The notes under the pieces were generated by a model. It was not told the origin of the DNA. It made no database searches and saw only the letters and a program-made list of their open reading frames with translations. 64,000 nucleotides of DNA. Source: Myxococcales bacterium (GTDB lineage Bacteria; Myxococcota_A; Polyangia; Palsa-1104; JAEUJZ01). Positions 8,378 through 16,715 of the stretch are shown piece by piece (the stretch's first letter is position 1; the number at the start of each line of letters is the position of its first letter). The stretch lies in contig JAEUKA010000114.1 of assembly GCA_016794465.1 (NCBI GenBank), forward strand, positions 1 to 64,000. Direction: 5' to 3'. A program made the position numbers and the translations under genes.

Positions 8378-8776
8378 ATGAGTCACTACAAAACACTTGG
8401 CGTGAGTCAGGCGTCGAGCGCTCAAGATATCAAGTCGAGCTTCCGACGCCTGGCAAAAGAGAACCACCCCGACCGTCATCCGGGAGACCGAGCCAGGGAA
8501 GCCAAGTTCAAACAGATCGCCGCAGCATACGAGGTAGTGGGCGACCCAACTCGACGTGCAGCCTATGATGCAGCACAGCGCGCGAGAATCATCCCAAGCC
8601 AGCGCCCGCAGCCGCGCCCCGCGACGCCATGGCAGCCAGTGCCCCACATTTCACCCTTGGCTCAGCTACTGATGAAGCTTGCCGAACTGGCACTGCTCAG
8701 CATGATTGCCGATGCGCAACCGGCTTCGCGGTCGTCGACGCACCGTGGATATCACGGCTATCGTGGCAGGAAGTAA
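8378..8776 (+). CDS. J-domain (DnaJ-like) protein
   Basis: A 132-residue protein. Residues 1-65 form a complete J domain: YKTLGVSQASSAQDIKSSFR, the HPD tripeptide in ENHPDRHPGD, and FKQIAAAYEVVGDPTRRAAYD. J domains stimulate the ATPase of an Hsp70 partner. There is no Gly/Phe region or zinc-finger domain, so it is a J-only (type III) protein. The tail is Pro-rich and then weakly hydrophobic (LAQLLMKLAELALLSMIADA), possibly a helical docking segment. It sits in the island just before a zinc-knuckle HNH gene, 25 bp apart, probably co-transcribed. Confidence 0.9.
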   Translation: MSHYKTLGVSQASSAQDIKSSFRRLAKENHPDRHPGDRAREAKFKQIAAAYEVVGDPTRRAAYDAAQRARIIPSQRPQPRPATPWQPVPHISPLAQLLMKLAELALLSMIADAQPASRSSTHRGYHGYRGRK

Positions 8777-8801
8777 CCGCTCCTTTGAGTCGAGGCACAC
8801 A

Positions 8802-9122
8802 ATGGCCGACCTTCATACCCGCATCAATTTCCGAGGCTACGCCGAGTATCAGGATCCCAATACTGGCGAGTGGATTCAGACGCACCGACGGGCGGCAGAG
8901 AAGAAGTACGGCGAGCTGCCTCCGAGCACCCACGTTCACCACCGCAACGGGGATAAGCTCGACAACCGATGGAGCAATCTGACCGTCGTGACCCCCTCGG
9001 TTCATGGACGCCTGCACAGCGACCCCTCTGCCTGCGATCGCTGCGGCCGCCATGGTCATTGGAAAGCGGACTGCTACGCGACGACAGATTTCAACGGCAA
9101 CCGCATACGTCGCGGCCGCTAG
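8802..9122 (+). CDS. HNH-type endonuclease with C-terminal CCHC zinc knuckle
   Basis: A 106-residue protein. The middle reads THVHHRNGDKLDNRWSNLTVVTPSVH, the HNH fold of phage-type homing endonucleases (HH, then N in the LDNRWSNL turn, then H). The C-terminus holds CDRCGRHGHWKADC, an exact C-x2-C-x4-H-x4-C zinc knuckle, a nucleic-acid-binding motif rarely attached to such small HNH proteins. The start at 8802 is chosen because the region upstream overlaps the J-domain gene in another frame. It probably cuts or nicks DNA; substrate unknown. Confidence 0.85.
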   Translation: MADLHTRINFRGYAEYQDPNTGEWIQTHRRAAEKKYGELPPSTHVHHRNGDKLDNRWSNLTVVTPSVHGRLHSDPSACDRCGRHGHWKADCYATTDFNGNRIRRGR

Positions 9123-9460
9123 CCGATCGCGTGGGCGGCGAGCACGCCGCGTGAACAGTTGATCTGCACGCCGATTGGGGGCTTACGGATTTTATGGAGC
9201 ATAGTTCCTCTGGTGCTGCTGCCGAGCCGACGGGTGAGCCCGCGATGGCTACGTTCGAGAACAGTCAGGATGCATCGGCAGGCTGATTCGCTACTCAGCA
9301 TCCGTCTCTGATAGCTGCGGTGAGTGCCGTCCGCTCAGCATCCGCCTACATGCCATCCATTCTCTGTCTTCTTCAATCACCTCTCCACATCGTTTCCATA
9401 CGCAACCCATACGCACCCCCTCTAAGTAGCTGATTTCTCGACGAAAACTGCCCTCATTCC
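9123..9460 (+). other. Gene-poor right edge of the island
   Basis: No convincing gene is seen in these 338 bp. A 30-codon frame starting at 9195 (MEHSSSGAAAEPTGEP) has no recognisable features. CTCAGCATCCG occurs twice, at 9294-9304 and 9334-9344, with a 40-bp period. The segment ends where the kinase reading frame resumes at its LKPDN motif, so the element-chromosome junction should lie at about 9450-9461. Confidence 0.4.
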
Positions 9461-10255
9461 CTCAAGCCCGATAATGTCCTGCTGGCGGGAGGGGTGGAGT
9501 CGGCGCTGCCGTTTGTGAAGCTGGCGGACTTTGGGGTGTCGCTGCTGGTTTCCAAGGTGCAGACTTCGCCGCTGCCTCGGGCGTCGACGCAGCAGGCCAA
9601 GGCCGTCGCCGTCATTGATCCGCTCGAGGAGAGCATCGAGGTGCCGATTCCTGGCCGCGAGTGGTTAGATGCCGGGGATTCTGACGGTGAGTTCGACGGT
9701 GACTTTGGCGCCGATGCTGATACGGCGGACATCCCGATTACCCGTCGGTCGGGTCCTCAGGCTCAGGTGGTGGTAGCGAGTGGAGAGCGATCGGCGGGCG
9801 ATGCCAGCGTGACCCTGCAAGCGAACCAGGGGGGCGGGGCGGCTCGGCGAGTGTCCTATCCGGACTCGCTGGCGGCCACTCCCGAGAGCACGGGGTCGGG
9901 GGTGCAGGAGTCGGTGACGCAGTCCGGGATCTTGATTGGCACGCCGATGTACATGGCTCCAGAGCTGTGGGACTCGGGGTCGCACCTGGCGCAGCCGTCG
10001 TCGGACTTGTTTAGCTTTGGCGTGATCGCATTCGAGCTGTTGACGAGCGTGCTGCCGTTTTTGCAGCCGCCGGTGTTCGCGAATGCCCAGAAGCAGCCGA
10101 TGCGGATTGCGTCGCTGCGAACCTCGCGGTCGGAGCTGGATGCGCGGCTGTGTGCGCTGGTCGATAGCTGCTTGTCAGAAAGTCCGATGGCGCGTCCGAC
10201 AGCGCGCGTGATCGTTCAGCAGCTTCGTGAGCTGGGGGCGCCGACGCCAATGTAG
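9461..10255 (+). pseudogene. C-terminal half of a Ser/Thr protein kinase, N-lobe lost
   Basis: The frame reads LKPDNVLLAGG, then VKLADFGVSLLV (DFG Mg-binding motif), GTPMYMAPELWD and DLFSFGVIAFELLTSVLPF, which are subdomains VIb (second half) to IX of a Hanks kinase. The N-lobe, the P-loop, the Lys and the HRD aspartate are absent. Upstream of LKPDN the frame reads CPHS instead of the HRD and hits a stop at 9431. An Asp/Ser/Gly-rich insert of about 125 residues lies between DFG and the APE motif, which is unusual. The product cannot be an active kinase. The break coincides with the right edge of the island, so insertion or deletion split the gene. Confidence 0.85.
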
Positions 10256-10263
10256 TCAGCCGA

Positions 10264-11397
10264 TCAGCCGGTGAGCCAGTTCCACGCGCGACGAGCACCG
10301 CCCGCCACCGCAGACGCTCCATTTGCGACGGCACCACCGACAGCGCGAGCGCCACTTGCGACCGCACCACCAACGGCAGAGGCGCCACTTGCGACGGCAC
10401 CACCGACAGCGCGAGCGCCACTTGCGACGGCACCACCAACCGCAGACGCTCCGTTTGCGACGGCGCTTCCGGCAGCACGGGCACCGTTTGCGACCATTCC
10501 GCCGACAGCAGACGCGCCATTTGCGACCGCACCACCGACGGCAGAGGCGCCGTTTGCGATGGCACGACCGGCGGTTCCGGCGGCGTTCGAGATGCCATTT
10601 ATCGCTGAGCTACCGAGCGAGCGAGCGCCATCCCACAGCTGACCTCCGGCGTGCAGCGCCCCAGCCCCAGCGACGTTGAGGAAGCCGCCAGCCGCGCCAA
10701 GAGCACCCTGCCAGCCCAGGCCACCGATGTTCTGGGCCGCCCCGGAGACACCTTGCCAGGCTTCGCGACCAGTGTCTGCGAGCCAGCTGCCGGCGCCACT
10801 TATGCCCTGGCCGATGCCACGGGCCGCGTCACCGACGGAGTTCCAGTTGCGTGCTCCACCGACGAAGTTCGAGATGCCCTGACCCGCTTCGCCGGCCTTG
10901 TTGCCCGCCCAGTCGACGGCGTCCTGGCCCATCACGCGAGCGCCGAAGAAGCCCTGTAGGCCCTTGGCGAAGCCCTGCGCGTCTTCGGAATAGCGGCCAC
11001 CGTTGGCGCCCATCTCGGCGCGGGTGTCGGCGACCAGGCGACGGTCATCTTCGCGGGTCGCGTTCAGGCCGTCCCAGGTGAACATATCGGCCATGCCCGC
11101 GTCGGCACCAAGGTGCTTGTGGTAGCCGTGGTCGTGACGCTGCGCCGCCGCATCCATGCCGTCGATCGCCTGGTAGCGCGGATTGTTCAGAAAATGCGGA
11201 TCGAGATACGGATCGTAGTTCGGGTCACGCTGGCGCTGCTCGGCGATGTAGCCCGGTTCTTCGTGGTCCATTCGGTTGCCGGGGCCGGCCCAGTTGCCGT
11301 AGCCGACGAAGCGCTCGGCGGCGCTGGTTCGCCAGGAACTCTCGGAGTCGCCCTGTGTGTGATGGCCGTCGTAAGGCGTACTTTCGTATTCGGACAC
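10264..11397 (-). CDS. Phospholipase-A2-like protein with 11-residue repeat tail
   Basis: A 377-residue protein. Residues 34-41 read GNWAGPGN, like the Ca-binding loop of parvovirus VP1-type PLA2 (PF08398-like). AAAQRHDHGYHKH at 83-95 supplies the His-Asp catalytic pair (His88, Asp89), followed by FTWDGLNATREDDRRLVAD. This order (GPGN, D..A..HD..Y, then acidic helix) is the PLA2 core. Residues about 165-270 are Gly/Ala-rich. Residues about 271-366 are nearly nine copies of an 11-residue unit like VGGAVANGASA. No signal peptide is seen. A membrane-acting toxin or effector is plausible but unproven. It ends 8 bp from the kinase fragment, tail to tail. Confidence 0.7.
   Translation of the reverse strand: MSEYESTPYDGHHTQGDSESSWRTSAAERFVGYGNWAGPGNRMDHEEPGYIAEQRQRDPNYDPYLDPHFLNNPRYQAIDGMDAAAQRHDHGYHKHLGADAGMADMFTWDGLNATREDDRRLVADTRAEMGANGGRYSEDAQGFAKGLQGFFGARVMGQDAVDWAGNKAGEAGQGISNFVGGARNWNSVGDAARGIGQGISGAGSWLADTGREAWQGVSGAAQNIGGLGWQGALGAAGGFLNVAGAGALHAGGQLWDGARSLGSSAINGISNAAGTAGRAIANGASAVGGAVANGASAVGGMVANGARAAGSAVANGASAVGGAVASGARAVGGAVASGASAVGGAVASGARAVGGAVANGASAVAGGARRAWNWLTG
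10300..10590 (-). repeat. 33-bp in-frame tandem repeat encoding 11-residue units
   Basis: About nine 33-bp units within the PLA2-like gene encode variants of VGGAVASGARA and VGGAVANGASA. Units differ mainly in Ser/Arg and Asn/Ser positions, so the array has diverged while keeping its phase. Eleven-residue periodicity fits a helical, membrane- or self-associating segment. Unit number could vary between strains. Confidence 0.85.
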
Positions 11398-11532
11398 GGT
11401 ATCCCCCTGGTCAGATGCGTCGGTGTGAGCCGAAAAATGGCACCCTGCGCACGCACAGAGGTTATCGGCGCAAGGAGGCGATGGTTGCCTTTCGAGCCGT
11501 CGCGGTCATGTACACTGTGCCCAGGAGTTGGG

Positions 11533-12567
11533 ATGTCACTTCGCAGGGTATGGATCGGAATTACAGTCGGTGCGGTAGGTCTGGGCTCGCTGCTGTGGGC
11601 TCGTTCGAGGGACTCAGGGCAGGCCTCGACGGCGAAGACGGGAGACAGCGCCGCTCAAGGACAGGCGGGTGGGGCGGACAAGTCGGGGTGGGCGCGGGCG
11701 CGTCGGCTGGCGTCGCCTCTCGATCATCCGCGCGGGGTTGCCGTCGATGGAGAGTATGCCTACGTCGTTACCGGCGGCTTTGCGAAGGCCGAAAACGCGG
11801 TGCTGCGGATCGCAACGACGACGGGCGCAGTGGAGACGCTGGTGCGAGTGACGCAGGTCTTAAGCGGGGAGCTTGCCGTTGACGACAAGTATGTCTATTT
11901 CTCGACGGAAGCGGGCAATGGCATCCTGCGCGTCAGCAAGATTGGCGGGCCAGCAGTGATGGTGGTGGAAGCGACGCGACCTTTGCACCTGGCTGTCGAC
12001 GAGACGCACGTTTATTTTTCGACCTTTGTGAAAGAGTCGCCGGGCGGATCGCTGCAGCGGGTTGCCAAGGCGGGCGGTAGCGCCGAGACACTGGCATCGG
12101 GCCAAGAGGGGATGGACCAGCTCGTCGTCGACCGTGACAGCGTGTTCTTCCGCAGCAACAGTGGCCTGTGGCGCGTCAGCAAGAGCGGTGGCCAGCCGGT
12201 GTGCTTGCTGCCCGCCAAGCCTGGCCACAACGTCGATCGACTCGTCGGAGATGCCAGCCACCTCTACTTTTTCATCGAGACGAGCAGCGCCGGCAAGTAC
12301 GCCATCGCACGGCTCGGCAAGAGCGGCGGAACCCCCGAGACGATTGGACCGATCGCCAATCCGACGGCACGGCTCGCACTGTCCGACAGTCACGTCTACT
12401 TCTTTCGAGCCGCCAACCTGACCGACGATGCGCTTGCGAAAGTGGCAAAGGCGGGCGGTCCTCCCGAGCTGGTCGACGGCAGTGGCTACAGCACTGGCTA
12501 TCTGACGGTGTCGCTTGGAGACGTGTACTTCACCGATGTAAACAGTCTGTATCGGGTTCCGAAGTAG
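11533..12567 (+). CDS. Exported or membrane-anchored beta-propeller protein
   Basis: A 344-residue protein with a basic, hydrophobic N-terminus (VWIGITVGAVGLGSLLWA) serving as a signal or anchor. Then come about six similar blades, each with a pattern like 'AVDxxYVYF' followed by 'VxKxGG': for example LAVDDKYVYFSTEAGNGILRV in parts, HLAVDETHVYFST, LVVDRDSVFFRS, LALSDSHVYFFR and LTVSLGDVYFTD. This is the myxobacterial type of NHL/DUF5050-like propeller. Such proteins bind ligands or surfaces; the function is unknown. The ATG at 11533 has CAGGAG at 11522-11527. The last 38 bp overlap the convergent kinase-like gene. Confidence 0.75.
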   Translation: MSLRRVWIGITVGAVGLGSLLWARSRDSGQASTAKTGDSAAQGQAGGADKSGWARARRLASPLDHPRGVAVDGEYAYVVTGGFAKAENAVLRIATTTGAVETLVRVTQVLSGELAVDDKYVYFSTEAGNGILRVSKIGGPAVMVVEATRPLHLAVDETHVYFSTFVKESPGGSLQRVAKAGGSAETLASGQEGMDQLVVDRDSVFFRSNSGLWRVSKSGGQPVCLLPAKPGHNVDRLVGDASHLYFFIETSSAGKYAIARLGKSGGTPETIGPIANPTARLALSDSHVYFFRAANLTDDALAKVAKAGGPPELVDGSGYSTGYLTVSLGDVYFTDVNSLYRVPK

Positions 12568-13711
12568 GTGTAGGTGGCTCGCTGCGCGGCGGCTCTGTCC
12601 CCACACCCGTCGCGAGCGGTAACAGCAGCTTCAGCTCCGTCGTCATTCCCTCGGGACTACAGTCGGCAGACTGACTCTGGGCATCGACGAAAAACGGGGG
12701 CGCGGCGACGGTGTGAAGCTCTTGCCACTCGAGGAGAGACGCCCGGTCCAGCGGGGGGCCATCATCCTCGATCCGCAGCTCAATCAAGGGGGTGTTTTCC
12801 GACGAGGGGCCGGGCTGCAGGGTCAGACAGACACGGTGCTCCGGGGTGAGCCGGGCGACCGTCCGCAGCAGCCAGCGCGACAGCAAGATCGACAGCTCAC
12901 TGCGTACGACCTGCACCGACAGCGGTGCGACGAGCAGCATCGCCGGTCGCAGCTCCGACGAGATCGGGCTTGGCTCTCGTCGATCGATCAGTCGGGGCCG
13001 CAGTCGATCCGCAAACAGCTGATATACGTCGACGAGCAGTGGCAACAGCGGTACCGCCACCGCCTCTCGCGAGCCAAGGTTGACGTAGCCACGCATCGCC
13101 CGCACCACGTCGCGTACTCGTCTGCCACCCCGCAGAAGAAGCGACACCATCTCTCGCTGTTCATCGAGTAGCTTGAGTGCGCGCTGACGAGCGGCGGGCT
13201 GAAGCGGCTGGTCCTGTGACAGTGTGCCCAGGCAGTCGGTAAGCTCTGCGTGGGCATCTTTGAGCGGGGCCACCAGCGCCACCATGCTGCTCACGGGGTT
13301 GTTGATCTCACTGGTCAAGCTGGCGACGACACTTCCAACGGCAGCGAGGCGCTCTCGACGGACCAGCTCATCACGGGCTTGCTGCAAGCTGGCGACGGCT
13401 TGCTTTAGCTCGGCATTGCGACGGGAAAGCTCGGCACTGCGACGGGCGACTTCACCCTCTAACTGTAGGTTCAGCTCGGTACTCGAGCGCAGCCGATCAA
13501 GCAGTGCCCGTCGCAGCCCTTCGAGTCGCAGCAGCACGGTCCACAGCTCTCCGGGCAGCGGCTCGCTGAGGAGCAGCCGATTCCACTCGCCCCGCGACAG
13601 CGCCAGCACCTGATCGCGGAGTCGCCGCAGCGGACGCACCCAGCCCGACCACAGCAAGATGGCTAGCCACGCGACCAGAGCAACCGCAACCGCCAAGACC
13701 AGCAGCCACAT
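12530..13711 (-). CDS. Histidine-kinase-like membrane protein lacking the phospho-acceptor His
   Basis: A 393-residue protein. Residues 2-22 are a membrane anchor and 27-50 a HAMP-like linker. Residues 90-120 form a coiled coil, and the dimerisation region reads RLAAVGSVVASLTSEINNP. In active kinases this box is 'A-H-E-I-N-N-P', so Ser134 replaces the phosphorylated His. The ATPase domain is also weak: no clear N box, and the G1 region is only EDDGPPLD. It therefore probably cannot autophosphorylate and may act as a scaffold or a partner of another kinase. No response regulator lies next to it. Confidence 0.8.
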   Translation of the reverse strand: MWLLVLAVAVALVAWLAILLWSGWVRPLRRLRDQVLALSRGEWNRLLLSEPLPGELWTVLLRLEGLRRALLDRLRSSTELNLQLEGEVARRSAELSRRNAELKQAVASLQQARDELVRRERLAAVGSVVASLTSEINNPVSSMVALVAPLKDAHAELTDCLGTLSQDQPLQPAARQRALKLLDEQREMVSLLLRGGRRVRDVVRAMRGYVNLGSREAVAVPLLPLLVDVYQLFADRLRPRLIDRREPSPISSELRPAMLLVAPLSVQVVRSELSILLSRWLLRTVARLTPEHRVCLTLQPGPSSENTPLIELRIEDDGPPLDRASLLEWQELHTVAAPPFFVDAQSQSADCSPEGMTTELKLLLPLATGVGTEPPRSEPPTPTSEPDTDCLHR

Positions 13712-13815
13712 CGGGCGCGAGAGTTACACCGAAGTCCTGCTCTCTGTCCCCAAAAACGCGCGCTGGGTGCGTCCGGTCCGTAGCGTACTCAGCCACTTCG
13801 GGTAAGATAAGACGC

Positions 13816-14568
13816 ATGAAGGCAACGCTTTTCTCTGTCCTCGCTCTCGTCGGAGCTTCGCTTGTTCCTGGTGCCGCCGAGGCGCAAAACTGTGTCGTAC
13901 ACTTCGCCGCTGGCCTGGCGCGGATCTCTGGTTCGGTTGCCAAGGCCACCACGCAGCCCGCCGCCGATGCAGAGGTCGACACCACATTTGGCCCTCGTCC
14001 TCAGCAGTGTGAAGCGGGCGCCTACGCGTCGTTTTTGGAGCGCTTCGAGGACTTCGGGCGCACCGCGATTCGGGCCGGCCAGCCTCGCAAGGGACCCAAG
14101 GGTGTGGTGATTCCTGGGAACGACAACCAGATGCGCTTGGCCATCTCGGTGTTCCGCAAGACCTCGCCTATCCGAGTGCCGCTCGCCGACTCGAAGGCCG
14201 GTGTCAGCCTCTTCAAACAGCTACGGAGCAACTTGAATGCCGTCGCTGATGATGCCGGCAATACCCCGATGATGGGGCTGTTCCTGGACTCGATCTCTGC
14301 GGTTGGTTCACCCGGTCCGATCGAGGAAACCGTTGCTGTCGGCCAGACTTCTAACACCGGTACCACTGGCAGCGTTGCCCACACCGGATCGACGCCTCCG
14401 GGGGGAGTGCAGCAGATTCGGGTGCCGATGGTTCCGCTTCCTTCATGGGCGGTCATCAAGCTGTACGAGGCACGGGATCTGTGCAAACCGCAAGACGTGG
14501 CAGGAATCCAGGTTCGACTCCAGGACGTGATCAACTGGATGGAGACGAACGGGCAGCTTCAGCCGTAG
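13816..14568 (+). CDS. Exported protein of unknown function
   Basis: A 250-residue protein with a clear signal peptide: MKATLFSVLALVGASLVPGAAEAQN, with AEA-Q as the likely cleavage site. The mature part contains FLERFEDFGRTAIRAGQ, VPLADSKAGVSLFKQL and a Thr/Gly-rich segment around residue 180 (QTSNTGTTGSVAHTGS) that may be a linker. Two or three Cys are present. I do not recognise the family. It is divergent from the kinase-like gene, with 104 bp between them, and precedes a lipoprotein gene. Confidence 0.7.
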   Translation: MKATLFSVLALVGASLVPGAAEAQNCVVHFAAGLARISGSVAKATTQPAADAEVDTTFGPRPQQCEAGAYASFLERFEDFGRTAIRAGQPRKGPKGVVIPGNDNQMRLAISVFRKTSPIRVPLADSKAGVSLFKQLRSNLNAVADDAGNTPMMGLFLDSISAVGSPGPIEETVAVGQTSNTGTTGSVAHTGSTPPGGVQQIRVPMVPLPSWAVIKLYEARDLCKPQDVAGIQVRLQDVINWMETNGQLQP

Positions 14569-14601
14569 CGACTCCGTCCTTGCCTGTACCGCGCAGATCT
14601 G

Positions 14602-14619
14602 GGGCGGAAACTTCCGCCC
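14602..14619. promoter_or_regulatory. Perfect inverted repeat upstream of the lipoprotein gene
   Basis: GGGCGGAA-AC-TTCCGCCC is an 8-bp perfect palindrome with a 2-bp centre. A second inverted repeat, ATGCGGC at 14645-14651 with GCCGCAT at 14675-14681, follows. They lie 33 and 76 bp past the stop at 14568. Either could be an operator, or the first a weak terminator without a T-run. Confidence 0.4.
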
Positions 14620-14712
14620 ATTCCCAACGACATATTGCGTTTTGATGCGGCCCCCAAAATGGTGGCGAAATGGCGCCGCATATTTACGCATTTTGTACGA
14701 CTCAATTTCAAT

Positions 14713-14742
14713 TTGACCAAAGTCCTCCTGTCGCCGTACGCT
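14713..14742 (+). promoter_or_regulatory. Sigma70-like promoter candidate for the lipoprotein gene
   Basis: TTGACC at 14713-14718 and TACGCT at 14737-14742 are separated by 18 bp, a fair match to -35 and -10 boxes. The predicted transcript would begin about 25-30 bp upstream of the ATG at 14776, and an AGGA lies at 14762-14765. The assignment is by eye only. Confidence 0.45.
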
Positions 14743-14775
14743 CGGGAGAGAACCTCTATTTAGGAATATTCGACG

Positions 14776-15714
14776 ATGCACACCAAGACCGATATCTCGC
14801 TGCGTTCCGTGCCAATTCCTTCTTGCGGTAAAGCGATTTCCAAGTCATTTCCGCTGCTTGCATTTGTGGCGCTGGGCTTGTCATCGCTGCTGAGTACCGG
14901 CTGCTCAGAAACTCCGCTCGGGATGCCTTCCGACATGGCGGTGGCGCCCGCTCCCGATCTGGCTCTGCCCTATAACTACGTGCCTGCAACGATTCGGCAG
15001 ATCGATCTTGATCCGGGGAATGGGCCGTTTGGAAATGGCGTCCGGGTCGTACTTGATCGAGTGGTCGCAGTGACCAAGGTTGACAAGTATGTGAACGCGA
15101 CCAATCAGCAGTGTCGCTACCAGATCTGGCTGCAGGACGCGACGTGCACCACTCCGCCGTGCGGCATGGTGGCCAAGGTGATTGGACCGAAGGCACCGAG
15201 CGCAACCTCGAGTGGGAAGGACTGTCCATCGGCTGCGACGAGCGGCACGCTCCTAAATACGATCGGCAAAGGCGACAACGTACGGATTCGTGGTCGCATT
15301 GTGGTGGAAATCGACAGCGATCCACCCATGAGCGTCGTCGAGCATCAGCTCTTTGTAGAGTCCGTGGAGATCCTGTCCCAAGATCAGACTGTGACCCCGG
15401 TGATCATCTCGGACCCGACGGTGTTTGGACAGTTTGTGTCGCACATGGGACAGACCTGGAACAAGTACGAAGGAATGTCTGTGACGCTGCAGCCCACGGT
15501 GGGAGCGCTCCAGATCGCGAGCGTTGGTGGCAGTGGATTCCGTACCAATCCTGGCAACACCGACTGGGGCAACGTGTTCGATTCCGACTACTATCCCTCT
15601 GGAGCTGCCTCCTTCCCAATCGTTGGATCGATGTACCGAGCGATCTCTGGAGTGGTATCGACCCGTCACGGCGGCGAGATCATGCCAACGCGCAACAAAG
15701 ACTTCGTTCCGTAG
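14776..15714 (+). CDS. Lipoprotein of unknown function
   Basis: A 312-residue protein. After a basic N-terminus comes the hydrophobic stretch LLAFVALGLSSLLSTGC, where LSTGC is a lipobox, so the mature protein starts at that Cys. Downstream, DMAVAPAPDLALPY is a flexible linker. The rest, with VVLDRVVAVTKVDKY, YQIWLQDATCTTPPCG, GDNVRIRGRIV and YEGMSVTLQPTV, looks like two OB-fold-type beta barrels as found in exported myxobacterial proteins. No enzyme motif is seen. The ATG at 14776 is supported by the nearby AGGA and a plausible promoter. Confidence 0.75.
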   Translation: MHTKTDISLRSVPIPSCGKAISKSFPLLAFVALGLSSLLSTGCSETPLGMPSDMAVAPAPDLALPYNYVPATIRQIDLDPGNGPFGNGVRVVLDRVVAVTKVDKYVNATNQQCRYQIWLQDATCTTPPCGMVAKVIGPKAPSATSSGKDCPSAATSGTLLNTIGKGDNVRIRGRIVVEIDSDPPMSVVEHQLFVESVEILSQDQTVTPVIISDPTVFGQFVSHMGQTWNKYEGMSVTLQPTVGALQIASVGGSGFRTNPGNTDWGNVFDSDYYPSGAASFPIVGSMYRAISGVVSTRHGGEIMPTRNKDFVP

Positions 15715-15746
15715 TGACGACTTTTCTGCGCGCGGGCAGGTAGGAA

Positions 15747-16715
15747 TCAGCGCTGGGAAGGGGTCGCAGGTGCCAGGCGCAGCGGTAGATCTTGATGAAT
15801 CCACAGCGGCAGCTTGCGATCGTTGTCAAAGACAATCACCAGCGATTTTCCGTCGGGACTTGTGGTCACTCCTTCTGGTTTTAGCCCAGGGAAGCGGCGC
15901 AAAAGATGCAAGCTTCCGTCCGTCTTTCGCCACCACAGCGCGCCCCCGCCATCAGCCGGCATCTTCTTGGGACTGTTGGCCAAAAGAACCAAGGAACCAT
16001 CGGACAGAAAGCTCATGTCTGAGACGCCTTGGATGACCTTTCCGTTCTCTCCATCGACGAGGAGTGGCAGCTCAGCCCAGCGCTCGATCTGGCTCGGCGA
16101 AAGGACTCCTGACTTGAGCGCGGACAAGACCTCGCCAATGCGCAGAATGTAGGCCGCTCCCTTGGCATTCTGCGGAGCCTTCAGTCCCACGTAGAGCTGT
16201 CCGTTGTGGAAGGCCAGCGCTTCGATGTCAACAGCACTCCCTCCTACCACCGCAGACTCTGCAATCGCCTGCGCCAGATCGAGTGAGCCGAGGATCTTCA
16301 GCTCTCGTCCAACCAGGGACAGCTGATACAGCCGGCGACGCTTCTTTTTGTCGTGTCCTTTGCGATTGGCAGAGTGCGAAGTGGCCAGAAACAGACTGCC
16401 TTCCGGACCCTGACAGAGTGCCTCTGCATCGTTGAGCTGATCGAGTCCCACGATCGGAATCGGCTCACGATCGAACACTCCTGTGCGATCGAGCGCAAAC
16501 AGCCACGGCGCGTGGTTGGTACCGCTCTCCTTTTCGCCGGTGTCATCACTTACGACCAGATAGCGAGAGAGCGTGGCACTCCACACGATTCCGGACGGCT
16601 CCGGCATGCTGGTGCGCGCAAGGAGTGTATCGGGAACGCTCAGCACTTTCGGTTCCGCGAGCAGCGCCAGCGCGACTGCCCAAGGAATGGTCAGGAGCTT
16701 AGTGATAGGAAACAC
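15747..16715 (-). CDS. Exported beta-propeller (DUF3616/esterase-like type), last gene of the CotH/VTC operon
   Basis: A protein of about 322 residues. The GTG at 16715 is preferred because GGGGAGG lies 6 bp upstream and the N-terminus then reads as a signal peptide (ITKLLTIPWAVALALLA). The body contains MPEPSGIVWSATLSRYLVVSDD, LNDAEALCQGPEGSLFLATS, VDIEALAFHNGQLYVGLK, QGVSDMSFLSDGSLVLLANS and LKPEGVTTSPDGKSLVIVFD, repeated 'EAL/EGV...G.LY' blades typical of SdiA-regulated/DUF3616-like propellers. It overlaps the HlyD gene by 17 bp. Function unknown; probably periplasmic. Confidence 0.75.
   Translation of the reverse strand: MFPITKLLTIPWAVALALLAEPKVLSVPDTLLARTSMPEPSGIVWSATLSRYLVVSDDTGEKESGTNHAPWLFALDRTGVFDREPIPIVGLDQLNDAEALCQGPEGSLFLATSHSANRKGHDKKKRRRLYQLSLVGRELKILGSLDLAQAIAESAVVGGSAVDIEALAFHNGQLYVGLKAPQNAKGAAYILRIGEVLSALKSGVLSPSQIERWAELPLLVDGENGKVIQGVSDMSFLSDGSLVLLANSPKKMPADGGGALWWRKTDGSLHLLRRFPGLKPEGVTTSPDGKSLVIVFDNDRKLPLWIHQDLPLRLAPATPSQR

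Noticed and set aside
10271..10642. Ala/Pro/Thr-rich frame opposite the PLA2-like repeat
   Set aside because: It mirrors the 33-bp repeat on the other strand and has no other support.
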